This document shows, piece after piece, positions 54,590-64,000 of a stretch of 64,000 nucleotides of DNA (within the stretch, counting starts at the first letter, position 1; every line of letters starts with the position of its first letter). The stretch spans positions 218,879,234 to 218,943,233 of the forward strand of contig OY757010.1 in assembly GCA_963580285.1 (NCBI GenBank). Direction: 5' to 3'. The notes below the pieces were generated by a model, which was given only the letters and a program-made list of their open reading frames with translations, ran no database searches and had not been told where the DNA came from. The DNA is from Lucinisca nassula. Taxonomy: Eukaryota; Mollusca; Bivalvia; Lucinida; Lucinidae. The position numbers and the translations under genes are program-made.

Positions 54590-55424
54590 CTAGGGGGTCA
54601 AATCATAATTTGGATACTACACTCCGAATTCCAAAGACCATCCAATGACCAAGTTTCAGAATTGTAACTCCAAAGGTTTAGAAGATCTGACCATGGCCAG
54701 CTTTTTGACCTTTGACCTTGGGGGTCAAGGTCACACTTAAAGGGGCCCAGTACACCATACATTCCAATGACAATCCAATGGCCAAGTTTCAGAAGTGTAA
54801 CTCCACCGGTTAAGAAGATATGACCATGTCCTCCTTTTTGACCCGTGACTTTGGAGATCAAAGTCACACTCAAAAGGGCCCAGTACACTCGACATTCTAA
54901 GGACCATCTAATGACCAAGTTTCAGGAGTGTAACTCCAACGGTTTAGAAGATATCAACATGTCCTAGTTGTTGACCTTTGACCTTGGGGGTCAAAGTCGT
55001 ACTCAAAGGGGCCCAGTACACCCTACATTTCAAGGACTATCCAATGACCAAATTTCAAAAGTGTAACGCCAACGGTTTAGAAGATATGACCATGTCCTAC
55101 TTTTTGACCTTTGACCTTGGTGCCAAGCATGCACTCAAAGGGGCCCAGTACATTCTACATTCCAAGGACCATCCAATGACCAAGTTTCAGAAGTGTTATT
55201 CCAACGGTTTAGAAGATATGACCATGTACTACTTTTTGACCTTTGACCTTGAGGATCAAGGTCACGCTCAAAGGGGCCCGGTACACTCTAAATTCCAAGG
55301 ACCATCCAATGACCAAGTTTCAGAAGTGTAACTCCAACGGTTTAGAAGATATGCCCATGTCCTACTTTTTGACCTTTGACCTTGGGGATCAAGGTCACGC
55401 TCAAAGGGGCCCAGTACAGCCAAA
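54590..55424 (+). repeat. ~133-bp tandem repeat, about six units
   Basis: GGGGCCCAGTACAC recurs near 54742, 54875, 55008, 55140, 55273 and 55406. Each unit has GACCAAGTTTCAGAAGTGTA, ACGGTTTAGAAGATATGACC and TTTTTGACCTTTGACCTTGG. Frames of up to 117 residues read across it are repeat artefacts. Confidence 0.93.
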
Positions 55425-58400
55425 TAGAATGTCAGAATAGGATTTTGAATTTCAAAAATACGATAATCGGACCCAATTCGAATGTCAAACTAGAATTTTG
55501 AATGTCAAAATACGATTTTCTTCGCCAAATCGAATGTCAAACTAGGATTTTGAATGTCAAAATACGATTTTCTTCGCCAAATCGAATGTCAAACTAGGAT
55601 TTTGATTGTCAAACTACGATTTTCTTCGCCAAATCGAATGTCAAACTAGGATTTTGAATGTCAAAATACGATATTCAGCGCCAAATCGAATGTCAAACTA
55701 GGATTTTGAATGTCAAAATACGATTTTCTTCGCCAAATCGAATGTCAAACTAGGATTTTGAATGTCAAAATACGATATTCTTCGCCAAATCGAATGTCAA
55801 ACTAGGATTTTGAATGTCAAACTACGATTTTCTTCGCCAAATCGAATGTCAAACTAGGATTTTGAATGTCAATCTACGATTTTCTTCGCCAAATCGAATG
55901 TCAAACTAGGATTTTGAATGTCAAACTACGATTTTCTTCGCCAAATCGAATGTCAAACTAGGATTTTGAATGTCAAACTACGATTTTCTTCGCCAAATCG
56001 AATGTCAAACTAGGATTTTGAATGTCAAAATACGATTTTCTTCGCCAAATCGAATGTCAAACTAGGATTTTGAATGTCAAAATACGATATTCAGCGCCAA
56101 ATCGAATGTCAAACTAGGATTTTGAATGTCAAACTACAATTTTCTTCGCCAAATCGAATGTCAAACTAGGATTTTGAATGTCAAACTACGATTTTCTTCG
56201 CCAAATCGAATGTCAAACTAGGATTTTGAATGTCAAACTACGATTTTCTTCGCCAAATCGAATGTCAAACTAGGATTTTGAATGTCAAACTACGATTTTC
56301 TTCGCCAAATCGAATGTCAAACTAGGATTTTGAATGTCAAAATACGATATTCAGCGCCAAATCGAATGTAAAACTAGGATTTTGAATGTCAAACTACGAT
56401 TTTCTTCGCCAAATCGAATGTCAAACTAGGATTTTGAATGTCAAACTACGATATTCAGCGCCAAATCGAATGTCAAACTAGGATTTTGAATGTCAAAATA
56501 CGATATTCTTCGCCAAATCGAATGTCAAACTAGGATTTTGAATGTCAAACTACGATTTTCTTCGCCAAATCGAATGTCAAACTAGGATTTTGAATGTCAA
56601 ACAACGATTTTCTTCGCCAAATCGAATGTCAAACTGGGATTTTGAATGTCAAACTACGATTTTCTTCGCCAAATCGAATGTCAAACTAGGATTTTGAATG
56701 TCAAACTACGATTTTCTTCGCTAAATCGAATGTCAAACTAGGATTTTGAATGTCAAACTACGATTTTCTTCGCCAAATCGAATGTCAAACTAGGATTTTG
56801 AATGTCAAACTACGATTTTCTTCGCCAAATCGAATGTCAAACTAGGATTTTGAATGTCAAACTACGATTTTCTTCGCCAAATCGAATGTCAAACTAGGAT
56901 TTTGAATGTCAAAATACGATATTCAGCGCCAAATCGAATGTCAAACTAGGATTTTGAATGTCAAACTACGATTTTCTTCGCCAAATCGAATGTCAAACTA
57001 GGATTTTGAGTGTCAAACTACGATTTTCTTCGCCAAATCGAATGTCAAACTAGGATTTTGAATGTCAAAATACGATATTCAGCGCCAAATCGAATGTCAA
57101 ACTAGGATTTTGAATGTCAAACTACGATTGTCTTCGCCAAATCGAATGTCAAACTAGGATTTTGAATGTCAAAATACGATTTTCTTCGCCAAATCGAATG
57201 TCAAACTAGTATTTTGAATGTCAAACTACGATTTTCTTCGCCAAATCGAATGTCAAACTAGGATTTTGAATGTCAAACTACTATTTTCTTCGCCAAATCG
57301 AATGTCAAACTAGGATTTTGAATGTCAAACTACGATTTTCTTCGCCAAATCGAATGTCAAACTAGGATTTTAAATGTCAAAATACGATTTTCATCGCCAA
57401 ATCGAATGTCAAACTAGGATTTTGAATGTCAAACTACAATTTTCTTCGCCAAATCGAATGTCAAACTAGGATTTTGAATGTCAAACTACGATTTTCTTCG
57501 CCAAATCGAATGTCAAACTAGGATTTTGAATGTCAAACTACGATTTTCTTCGCCAAATCGAATGTCAAACTAGGATTTTGAATGTCAAACTACGATTTTC
57601 TTCGCCAAATCGAATGTCAAACTAGGATTTTGAATGTCAAACTACGATTTTCTTCGCCAAATCGAATGTCAAACTAGGATTTTGAATGTCAAAATACGAA
57701 ATTCAGCGCCAAATCGAATGTCAAACTAGGATTTTGAATGTCAAACTACGATTTTCTTCGCCAAATCGAATGTCAAACTAGGATTTTGAATGTCAAAATA
57801 CGATATTCAGCGCCAAATCGAATGTCAAACTAGGATTTTGAATGTCAAAATACGATATTCAGCGCCAAATCGAATGTCAAACTAGGATTTTGAATGTCAA
57901 ACTACGATTTTCTTCGCCAAATCGAATGTCAAACTAGGATTTTGAATGTCAAACTACGATTTTCTTCGCCAAATCGAATGTCAAACTAGGATTTTGAATG
58001 TCAAACTACGATTTTCTTCGCCAAATCGAATGTCAAACTAGGATTTTGAATGTCAAACTACGATTTTCTTCGCCAAATCGAATGTCAAACTAGGATTTTG
58101 AATGTCAAAATACGATATTCAGCGCCAAATCGAATGTCAAACTAGGATTTTGAATGTCAAACTACGATTTTCTTCGCCAAATCGAATGTCAAACTAGGAT
58201 TTTGAATGTCAAACTACGATTTTCTTCGCCAAATCGAATGTCAAACTAGGATTTTGAATGTCAAACTACGATTTTCTTCGCCAAATCGAATGTCAAACTA
58301 GGATTTTGAATGTCAAACTACGATTTTCTTCGCCAAATCGAATGTCAAACTAGGATTTTGAATGTCAAAATACGATATTCTTCGCCAAATCGAATGTCAA

Positions 58401-61136
58401 ACTAGGATTTTGAATGTCAAACTACGATTTTCTTCGCCAAATCGAATGTCAAACTAGGATTTTGAATGTCAAAATACGATTTTCCTCGCCAAATCGAATG
58501 TCAAACTAGGATTTTGAATGTCAAACTACGATATTCAGCGCCAAATCGAATGTCAAACTAGGATTTTGAATGTCAAACTACGATTTTCTTCGCCAAATCG
58601 AATGTCAAACAAGGATTTTGAATGTCAAACTACGATTTTCTTCGCCAAATCGAATGTCAAACTAGGATTTTGAATGTCAAAATACGATATTCAGCGCCAA
58701 ATCGAATGTCAAACTAGGATTTTGAATGTCAAACTACGATTTTCTTCGCCAAATCGAAAGTCAAACTAGGATTTTGAATGTCAAACTACGATTTTCTTCG
58801 CCAAATCGAATGTCAAACTAGGATTTTGAATGTCAAACTACGATTTTCTTCGCCAAATCGAATGTCAAACTAGGATTTTGAATGTCAAACTACGATTTTC
58901 TTCGCCAAATCGAATGTCAAACTAGGATTTTGAATGTCAAAATACGATATTCAGCGCCAAATCGAATGTCAAACTAGGATTTTGAATGTCAAAATACGAT
59001 ATTCAGCGCCAAATCGAATGTCAAACTAGGATTTTGAATGTCAAACTACGATTTTCTTCGCCAAATCGAATGTCAAACTAGGATTTTGAATGTCAAACTA
59101 CGATTTTCTTCGCCAAATCGAATGTCAAACTAGGATTTTGAATGTCAAACTACGATTTTCTTCGCCAAATCGAATGTCAAACTAGGATTTTGAATGTCAA
59201 ACTACGATTTTCTTCGCCAAATCGAATGTCAAACTAGGATTTTGAATGTCAAAATACGATATTCAGCGCCAAATCGAATGTCAAACTAGGATTTTGAATG
59301 TCAAACTACGATTTTCTTCGCCAAATCGAATGTCAAACTAGGATTTTGAATGTCAAACTACGATTTTCTTCGCCAAATCGAATGTCAAACTAGGATTTTG
59401 AATGTCAAACTACGATTTTCTTCGCCAAATCGAATGTCAAACTAGGATTTTGAATGTCAAACTACGATTTTCTTCGCCAAATCGAATGTCAAACTAGGAT
59501 TTTGAATGTCAAACTACGATTTTCTTCGCCAAATCGAATGTCAAACTAGGATTTTGAATGTCAAAATACGATATTCAGCGCCAAATCGAATGTCAAACTA
59601 GGATTTTGAATGTCAAACTACGATTTTCTTCGCCAAATCGAATGTCAAACTAGGATTTTGAATGTCAAACTACGATTTTCTTCGCCAAATCGAATGTCAA
59701 ACTAGGATTTTGAATGTCAAAATACGATTTTCTTCGCCAAATCGAATGTCAAACTAGGATTTTGAATGTCAAAATACGATATTCAGCGCAAAATCGCATG
59801 TCAAACTAGGATTTTGAATGTCAAACTACGATTTTCTTCGCCAAATCGAATGTCAAACTAGGATTTTGAATGTCAAACTACGATTTTCTTCGCCAAATCG
59901 AATGTCAAACTAGGATTTTGAATGTCAAACTACGATTTTCTTCGCCAAATCGAATGTCAAACTAGGATTTTGAATGTCAAACTACGATTTTCTTCGCAAC
60001 ATCGAATGTCAAACTAGGATTTTGAATGTCAAAATACGATTTTCTTCGCCAAATCGAATGTCAAACTAGGATTTTGAATGTCAAAATACGATATTCAGCG
60101 CCAAATCGAATGTCAAACTAGGATTTTGAAAGTCAAACTACGATTTTCTTCGCCAAATCGAATGTCAAACTAGGTTTTGAATGTCAAACTACGATTTTCT
60201 TCGCCAAATCGAATGTCAAACTAGGATTTTGAATGTCAAAATACGATATTCAGCGCCAAATCGAATGTCAAACTAGGATTTTGAATGTCAAACTACGATT
60301 TTCTTCGCCAAATCGAATGTCAAACTAGGATTTTGAATGTCAAACTACGATTTTCTTCGCCAAATCGAATGTCAAACTAGGATTTTGAATGTCAAAATAC
60401 GATATTCTTCGCCAAATCGAATGTCAAACTAGGATTTTGAATGTCAAACTACGATTTTCTTCGCCAAATCGAATGTCAAACTAGGATTTTGAATGTCAAA
60501 CTACGATTTTCTTCGCCAAATCGAATGTCAAACTAGGATTTTGAATGTCAAACTACGATTTTCTTCGCCAAATCGAATGTCAAACTAGGATTTTGAATGT
60601 CAAACTACGATTTTCTTCGCCAAATCGAATGTCAAACTAGGATTTTGAATGTCAAACTACGATTTTCTTCGCCAAATCGAATGTCAAACTAGGATTTTGA
60701 ATGTCAAACTACGATTTTCTTCGCCAAATCGAATGTCAAACTAGGATTTTGAATGTCAAAATACGATTTTCTTCGCCAAATCGAATGTCAAACTATGATT
60801 TTGAATGTCAAAATACGATATTCAGCGCCAAATCGAATGTCAAACTAGGATTTTGAATGTCAAACTACGATTTTCTTCGCCAAATCGAATGTCAAACTAG
60901 GATTTTGAATGTCAAACTACGATTTTCTTCGCCAAATCGAATGTCAAACTAGGATTTTGAATGTCAAAATACGATATTCAGCGCCAAATCGAATGTCAAA
61001 CTAGGATTTTGAATGTCAAAATTCGATTTTCTTCGCCAAATCGAATGTCAAACTAGGATTTTGAATGTCAAAATACGATATTCATCGCCAAATCGAATGT
61101 CAAACTAGGATTTTGAATGTCAAAATACGATATTCG
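55425..61136 (-). repeat. 52-bp satellite array, right arm (~109 units)
   Basis: Reverse complement of the left array: GGATTTTGAATGTCAAACTA, CGATTTTCTTCGCC, AAATCGAATGTCAAACTA, with the same CAGCGCC (B-type) variant. Confidence 0.96.
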
Positions 61137-61388
61137 GCCTCAATTCGAATATCGAAAAACGAAAAACGAAAATCAAACCAACTTCACCTGAAAATGAATA
61201 TCGAAAAACGAAAAACGAAAATCAAACCAACTTCACCTGAAAATGAATATCGAAAAACGAAAAACGAAAATCACACCAACTTCACCTGAAAATGAATATC
61301 GAAAAACGAAAAACGAAAATCACACCAAATTCACCTTCAAATGAATATCGAAAAACGAAAAACGAAAATCACACCAAATTCACCTTCC
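61137..61388 (-). repeat. 49-bp tandem repeat, right outer arm block
   Basis: About five units of CGAAAAACGAAAAACGAAAA, TCACACCAACTTCACCTG; mirror of 45786-46078. Confidence 0.93.
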
Positions 61389-61616
61389 TGAAAAGAATAC
61401 CCCTCTAAACCCCACTTTATATGGAGAAAACTGGGGTTTACCGGGGTAGACATTGTTTTTCTTATTTCTGTTCCAATACAAAGGTTGCGGTACTCGTTAC
61501 AACCACCTCTTTCCAATGAGCGTAGAAAAATATCACAAATTTTCACTGGAAATGTCGCCATTTCGGAGAAATGAAAGAAAGTACTATGTCTCATGGGTGT
61601 GTTATCGTGGTGAGTG
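61389..61616 (+). mobile_element. fold-A MITE copy 19, right part
   Basis: After the 11-bp duplication: CCCCTCTAAACCCCACTTTA, AAACTGGGGTTTACCGGGGT, one hairpin arm and the end GGTGTGTTATCGTGGTG. Confidence 0.78.
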
Positions 61617-61907
61617 TGGCCCCCGCCCATTGGGGCTTGAAGAAATATATGGGCTGCATGATGCTTCCACGCAGAGCTGAATCCGGCACGCACACTAGTA
61701 CTGGTAAACCGCTAAGCCTGCCCAGGAACCGCGGTGTGAGGCGGACCGTCCATGCTAATAAACCCTATTGGTTTCATTGGGCGACAGGGCTTGAGATGTC
61801 ATTTCATCTCAATGTCGGGTAAAAGTCCAACAAAATTGGAAGCAACGTCTCCAAAATGACCTTGACAGTGTTGACGGGGACGTTAAACCTCAAATCAAAC
61901 AAACAAA
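61617..61907 (+). mobile_element. SINE-B copy with perfect target duplication
   Basis: Head TGGCCCCCGCCCATTGGGGC to tail CGTTAAACCTCAAATCAAAC and A-rich end. Flanked by ATCGTGGTGAGTG at 61604-61616 and 61908-61920, a 13-bp duplication as expected of LINE-driven insertion. Gives the exact limits of the family (291 bp). Confidence 0.9.
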
Positions 61908-61916
61908 ATCGTGGTG

Positions 61917-62012
61917 AGTGTCCTCTGGTCATGGACCACCTTTGGGACTGTTCAAAAGTGGTCTTTAAGACCACTTTTGAACAGTCCCAAAGGTGGTCTT
62001 AATATATTCCAA
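61917..62012 (+). mobile_element. MITE-P copy 5, right part
   Basis: TGTCCTCTGGTCATGGACCA and the GTGGTCTTTAAGACCAC palindrome, continuing the element begun at 45664. Confidence 0.75.
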
Positions 62013-62109
62013 CCACCTTGCATGTGAATGTTAAACAATACCAGAGGGGGCAATATAGAACATAACGATAAAACACCCGTGCGCTTAAATGTCATTTCTC
62101 TTATCTTGT

Positions 62110-62336
62110 CTAGATTCATTTTTTAAGATGAATATAATTGACATTTTATCACATTTCTATTCCAGATATAGATCGTGGGTGCTCATTTTAACCGTCGCAA
62201 TAAGGCAGGAGTATCCACAATCTGTGTTTTGAGCAAAACTAAGGGAAATAATAAATACCCCGGTAAACCCAACTTTTCTCTGTATAAAGGGGTTTTAGAG
62301 GGATGTTCAGTACACGGACTTTTTGACCTAATGATG
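62110..62336 (-). mobile_element. fold-A MITE copy 20 (diverged)
   Basis: AGATCGTGGGTGCTCATTTT / GGAGTATCCACAATCTG hairpin; TTCAGTACACGGACTTTTTG variant end. Confidence 0.65.
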
Positions 62337-62464
62337 TGTTTTCAGGGAGACAGTTTTCATGATATTCTTTGTTTTTTTGTGTTTTTGTTGTTGTTGTTGT
62401 TGTTGTTTTGTTTTGTTGTTGTTGTTTTTTCCTATCGTCGTAGATTCGTTGAAGGAAATTCTGC

Positions 62465-62610
62465 CCTGTAAGGGAATGCCAGATTTGCCGCCATTTTTTC
62501 ACACGTTTATGTAAACTCAGCATCACTGAAAAGGGGGTATTCTCTGGAGCAAATTCTTTTTTTTTTCATAGTAGACCCTGTTGACAGGAGAGATAAATAT
62601 GTTTGCATAC
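62465..62610. mobile_element. TTAA-type MITE fragment
   Basis: TAAGGGAATGCCAGATTTGC, GCCATTTTT, GGAGCAAATTC and GTAGACCCTGTTGACAGGAG as in 39715-39951. A SINE-B head fragment follows (62610-62670). Confidence 0.55.
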
Positions 62611-62670
62611 GTTTGCCCCCGCCCATCGAGGCTTCGAGAAACAGATTGGTGCTTCAACGCCAAGGACGGT

Positions 62671-63507
62671 TAGTCATTAATAAACGTTTTACATGTAATA
62701 GCTGCAATTTTGCAGAAATTTTCTTAGCTTCAGTTGTTTGGATTTGGGGCAATTTCAGTCGCGTGTTAATGGAATATCTTAAGCTGAGATCACGCAATTT
62801 TTGAGAGCCGAAACTGATCTACAGTGCTCGTGCGGCCGAAGATGAAGACAAAGGTTAGATAATTGTAATGAAAATTATCATTGCAAGTGTTATATTTTCA
62901 CCGACTGTATGTATGGGATGGGGAGACTGATTCCTTACAGCGTTCGTTACTCTATTTAGAAGAACATGCCACCTGTAACTGGCACGTGTGAAGCACATAT
63001 CTATTGTAACTCATCCAGCTAATTTGTTTCAGTATATCTAATTGGGTTAATTAGCAAACAATATAAGAATCCCCAAATGCATTAGGGAACATTTTTCTCT
63101 TTGAAGATAAATGAATTCTAAGAGTTCAGATAATTTGTACACGCACGGGTCCATATTACAACACTTTATACTCATCATAGTACAATTACTGATGAAACCA
63201 ATCGTTTGTCCCTAGGAGTTCTAGACTAGAAGAAATAAGAGTTAATTTTGGGGGCGAAGTTAATATCCGACCAAATATGCATGTATATTTTGTCCATGCT
63301 TTATGAGTATTATTCGATAGAACATGGAAAAGAAATGTTGATAGTTTAGTTTCATAATATACTAATTTATTTTAGTTCGATTGCGATGAAAGCTTCAAGC
63401 TTATTTGAATCGAATCGCTCATTCCGGATGTTATAACGCGCGTGAGAGAGAGGCTCTTCCATAGTCCATAAACATATATATTACATACTGGCCAATGTAT
63501 TTCTCTG
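62671..63507. other. no recognisable feature
   Basis: Unique AT-rich sequence. Confidence 0.45.
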
Positions 63508-63710
63508 ATATTTTTTTTTCTTATTTCTGTTCCAAACCTAGATTATAGGTTCTCGTTGGAACCGCCTCGGCGGTTCTAACTACTACCCACAATCTAGGTT
63601 TCGGACCAGAATTATTAAGAACAGCATATACCCATGTATACACCAGTTGTCTCTATATAACATGAGGCTTTGCAGGGGTGTTCATTATACGGACATGTTA
63701 AGCTGATAAT
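63508..63710 (-). mobile_element. fold-A MITE copy 21, variant end
   Basis: AACCGCCTCGGCGGTT hairpin tip, AATCTAGGTTTCGGACCAGA, GTTCATTATACGGACATGTT. Confidence 0.72.
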
Positions 63711-63712
63711 TA

Positions 63713-63950
63713 GGGCCCCGTCAAGCGATTTTGGTACTTATCGCCTATGCGAGCAGCGAAGGTTTTAGGCGAGCCTGCGCATCCGCGCAGTCTCGCAAGA
63801 ACTTTCGCTGCTCGCTCATACAAGCAGTGAATCAAGAGGAACCTTCAGACAGAAAGCCATATCCCTGGCCCCTCTGAATGGCTAGGCATGCGCAATTAAA
63901 ATTTGTCATGACGGAATGCTCGAAGACACAAATTCGCTTGGCGGGGCTCA
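63713..63950 (+). mobile_element. MITE-E copy 3 (longest)
   Basis: GGCCCCGTCAAGCGATTTTG and AATTCGCTTGGCGGGGCTCA inverted ends; hairpin GCGAGCAGCGAAGGTT / GAACTTTCGCTGCTCGC. Confidence 0.85.
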
Positions 63951-64000
63951 TGTGGTAGTTCCAGCATATGCTCCGCATGGTTGCATGAAGAAGGTTTGTG

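Larger units (their letters stand above)
45783..61388. mobile_element. giant Foldback-type element, 15.6 kb
   Basis: Both ends read inward as GGAAGGTGAATTTGGTGTGA and continue as matching arms. An outer 49-bp repeat block (45786-46078; 61137-61388) is followed by a 52-bp array (46079-50099; 55425-61136) in opposite orientation on the two sides. The perfect 11-bp direct repeat TGAAAAGAATA flanks it (45772-45782, 61389-61399). Removing the element and one copy of the 11-mer rebuilds a continuous fold-A MITE. Long terminal inverted repeats built of short tandem repeats define Foldback elements; an 8-11-bp target duplication is usual for Mutator-like transposases (known for the families; assignment here is inference). 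The 5.3-kb centre has no transposase, only repeats, so it is non-autonomous. Confidence 0.85.

Noticed and set aside
54978..55331. 117-residue frame with repeated K-G-A-Q-Y motif
   Set aside because: Falls entirely within the 133-bp tandem repeat; three units make an accidental open frame.
61065..61289. Lys-rich 74-residue frame present in both arms (also 45931-46155)
   Set aside because: It is the same repeat DNA read in mirror image; the frame follows from the 49-bp units and has no start context, domain or codon signal.
45783..61388. Simple assembly artefact explaining the inverted arrays
   Set aside because: Arms differ in length and variant order, and the exact 11-bp duplication within a split MITE would not be produced by misassembly. 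Array length itself may still be wrong.

Overview
The window looks like intergenic and intronic DNA of a metazoan, most probably a bivalve mollusc. The evidence is a spliced animal gene with GT-AG introns, dense SINEs ending in a GACGTTAAAC-type tail (a form I associate with molluscan SINEs), many fold-back MITEs, two mariner relics, LINE relics and long microsatellites. The species assignment is inference. No bacterial genes, operons, ribosome binding sites or CRISPR arrays are present.

Only one intact host gene was found. It lies on the minus strand at 19023-26759 and encodes a 475-residue multi-pass membrane protein of the MFSD13A/TMEM180 family (major facilitator superfamily). It can be rebuilt from five coding exons with matching phases: 26572-26727, 24787-25521, 21493-21647, 20583-20666 and 19023-19320. 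Its introns hold MITEs, a SINE, degraded ribozyme repeats and a tandem array of hammerhead-bearing units.

Layout: 1-4.8 kb, a mariner relic (+) and a decayed LINE (-). 4.8-9.5 kb, six copies of an abundant fold-back MITE (fold-A) and an inverted SINE pair. 9.5-16.4 kb, tRNA-derived SINEs, a dispersed ~330-bp repeat (rep-C), microsatellites and a three-unit tandem repeat. 16.5-17.0 kb, two tandem ~260-bp units, each with a type I hammerhead ribozyme. 19-26.8 kb, the MFSD13A-like gene, with three more hammerhead units at 22.55-23.21 kb. 26.8-45.6 kb, MITEs, SINEs, a second mariner (-), a LINE 3' end and a complex fold-back element at 43.0-43.64 kb. 45.78-61.39 kb, a 15.6-kb element. 61.4-64 kb, SINE and MITE copies.

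The 15.6-kb element (45783-61388) is the most striking structure. Its two arms (~4.3 and ~6.0 kb) are inverted with respect to each other. Each arm consists of an outer block of 49-bp repeats and a long inner array of 52-bp repeats (about 77 and 109 units). The ends match as terminal inverted repeats (GGAAGGTGAATTTGG...) and are flanked by a perfect 11-bp direct repeat, TGAAAAGAATA. The flanks join into one fold-A MITE with a single copy of that 11-mer, and that MITE itself lies inside an older MITE (MITE-P). This is the architecture of a giant Foldback-type, non-autonomous DNA transposon. A SINE inserted next to it has its own perfect 13-bp target duplication, so the order of insertion events can be read.

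Repeat names used here are local labels. fold-A: TIR CACGAAAACACGCCTATA plus a central hairpin. SINE-B: ~290 bp, 3' end GGGGACGTTAAACC. rep-C: ~330 bp, contains AGGAATCGATACAATTAACC. MITE-D: TIR GGGGCCAGTTGTTCAAA. MITE-E: TIR GCCCCGTCAAGCGATTT. MITE-F: TIR GAGCCAGCGCACGACAAAAC. MITE-P: TIR CAGTRAAATTCCGCTATTAA.
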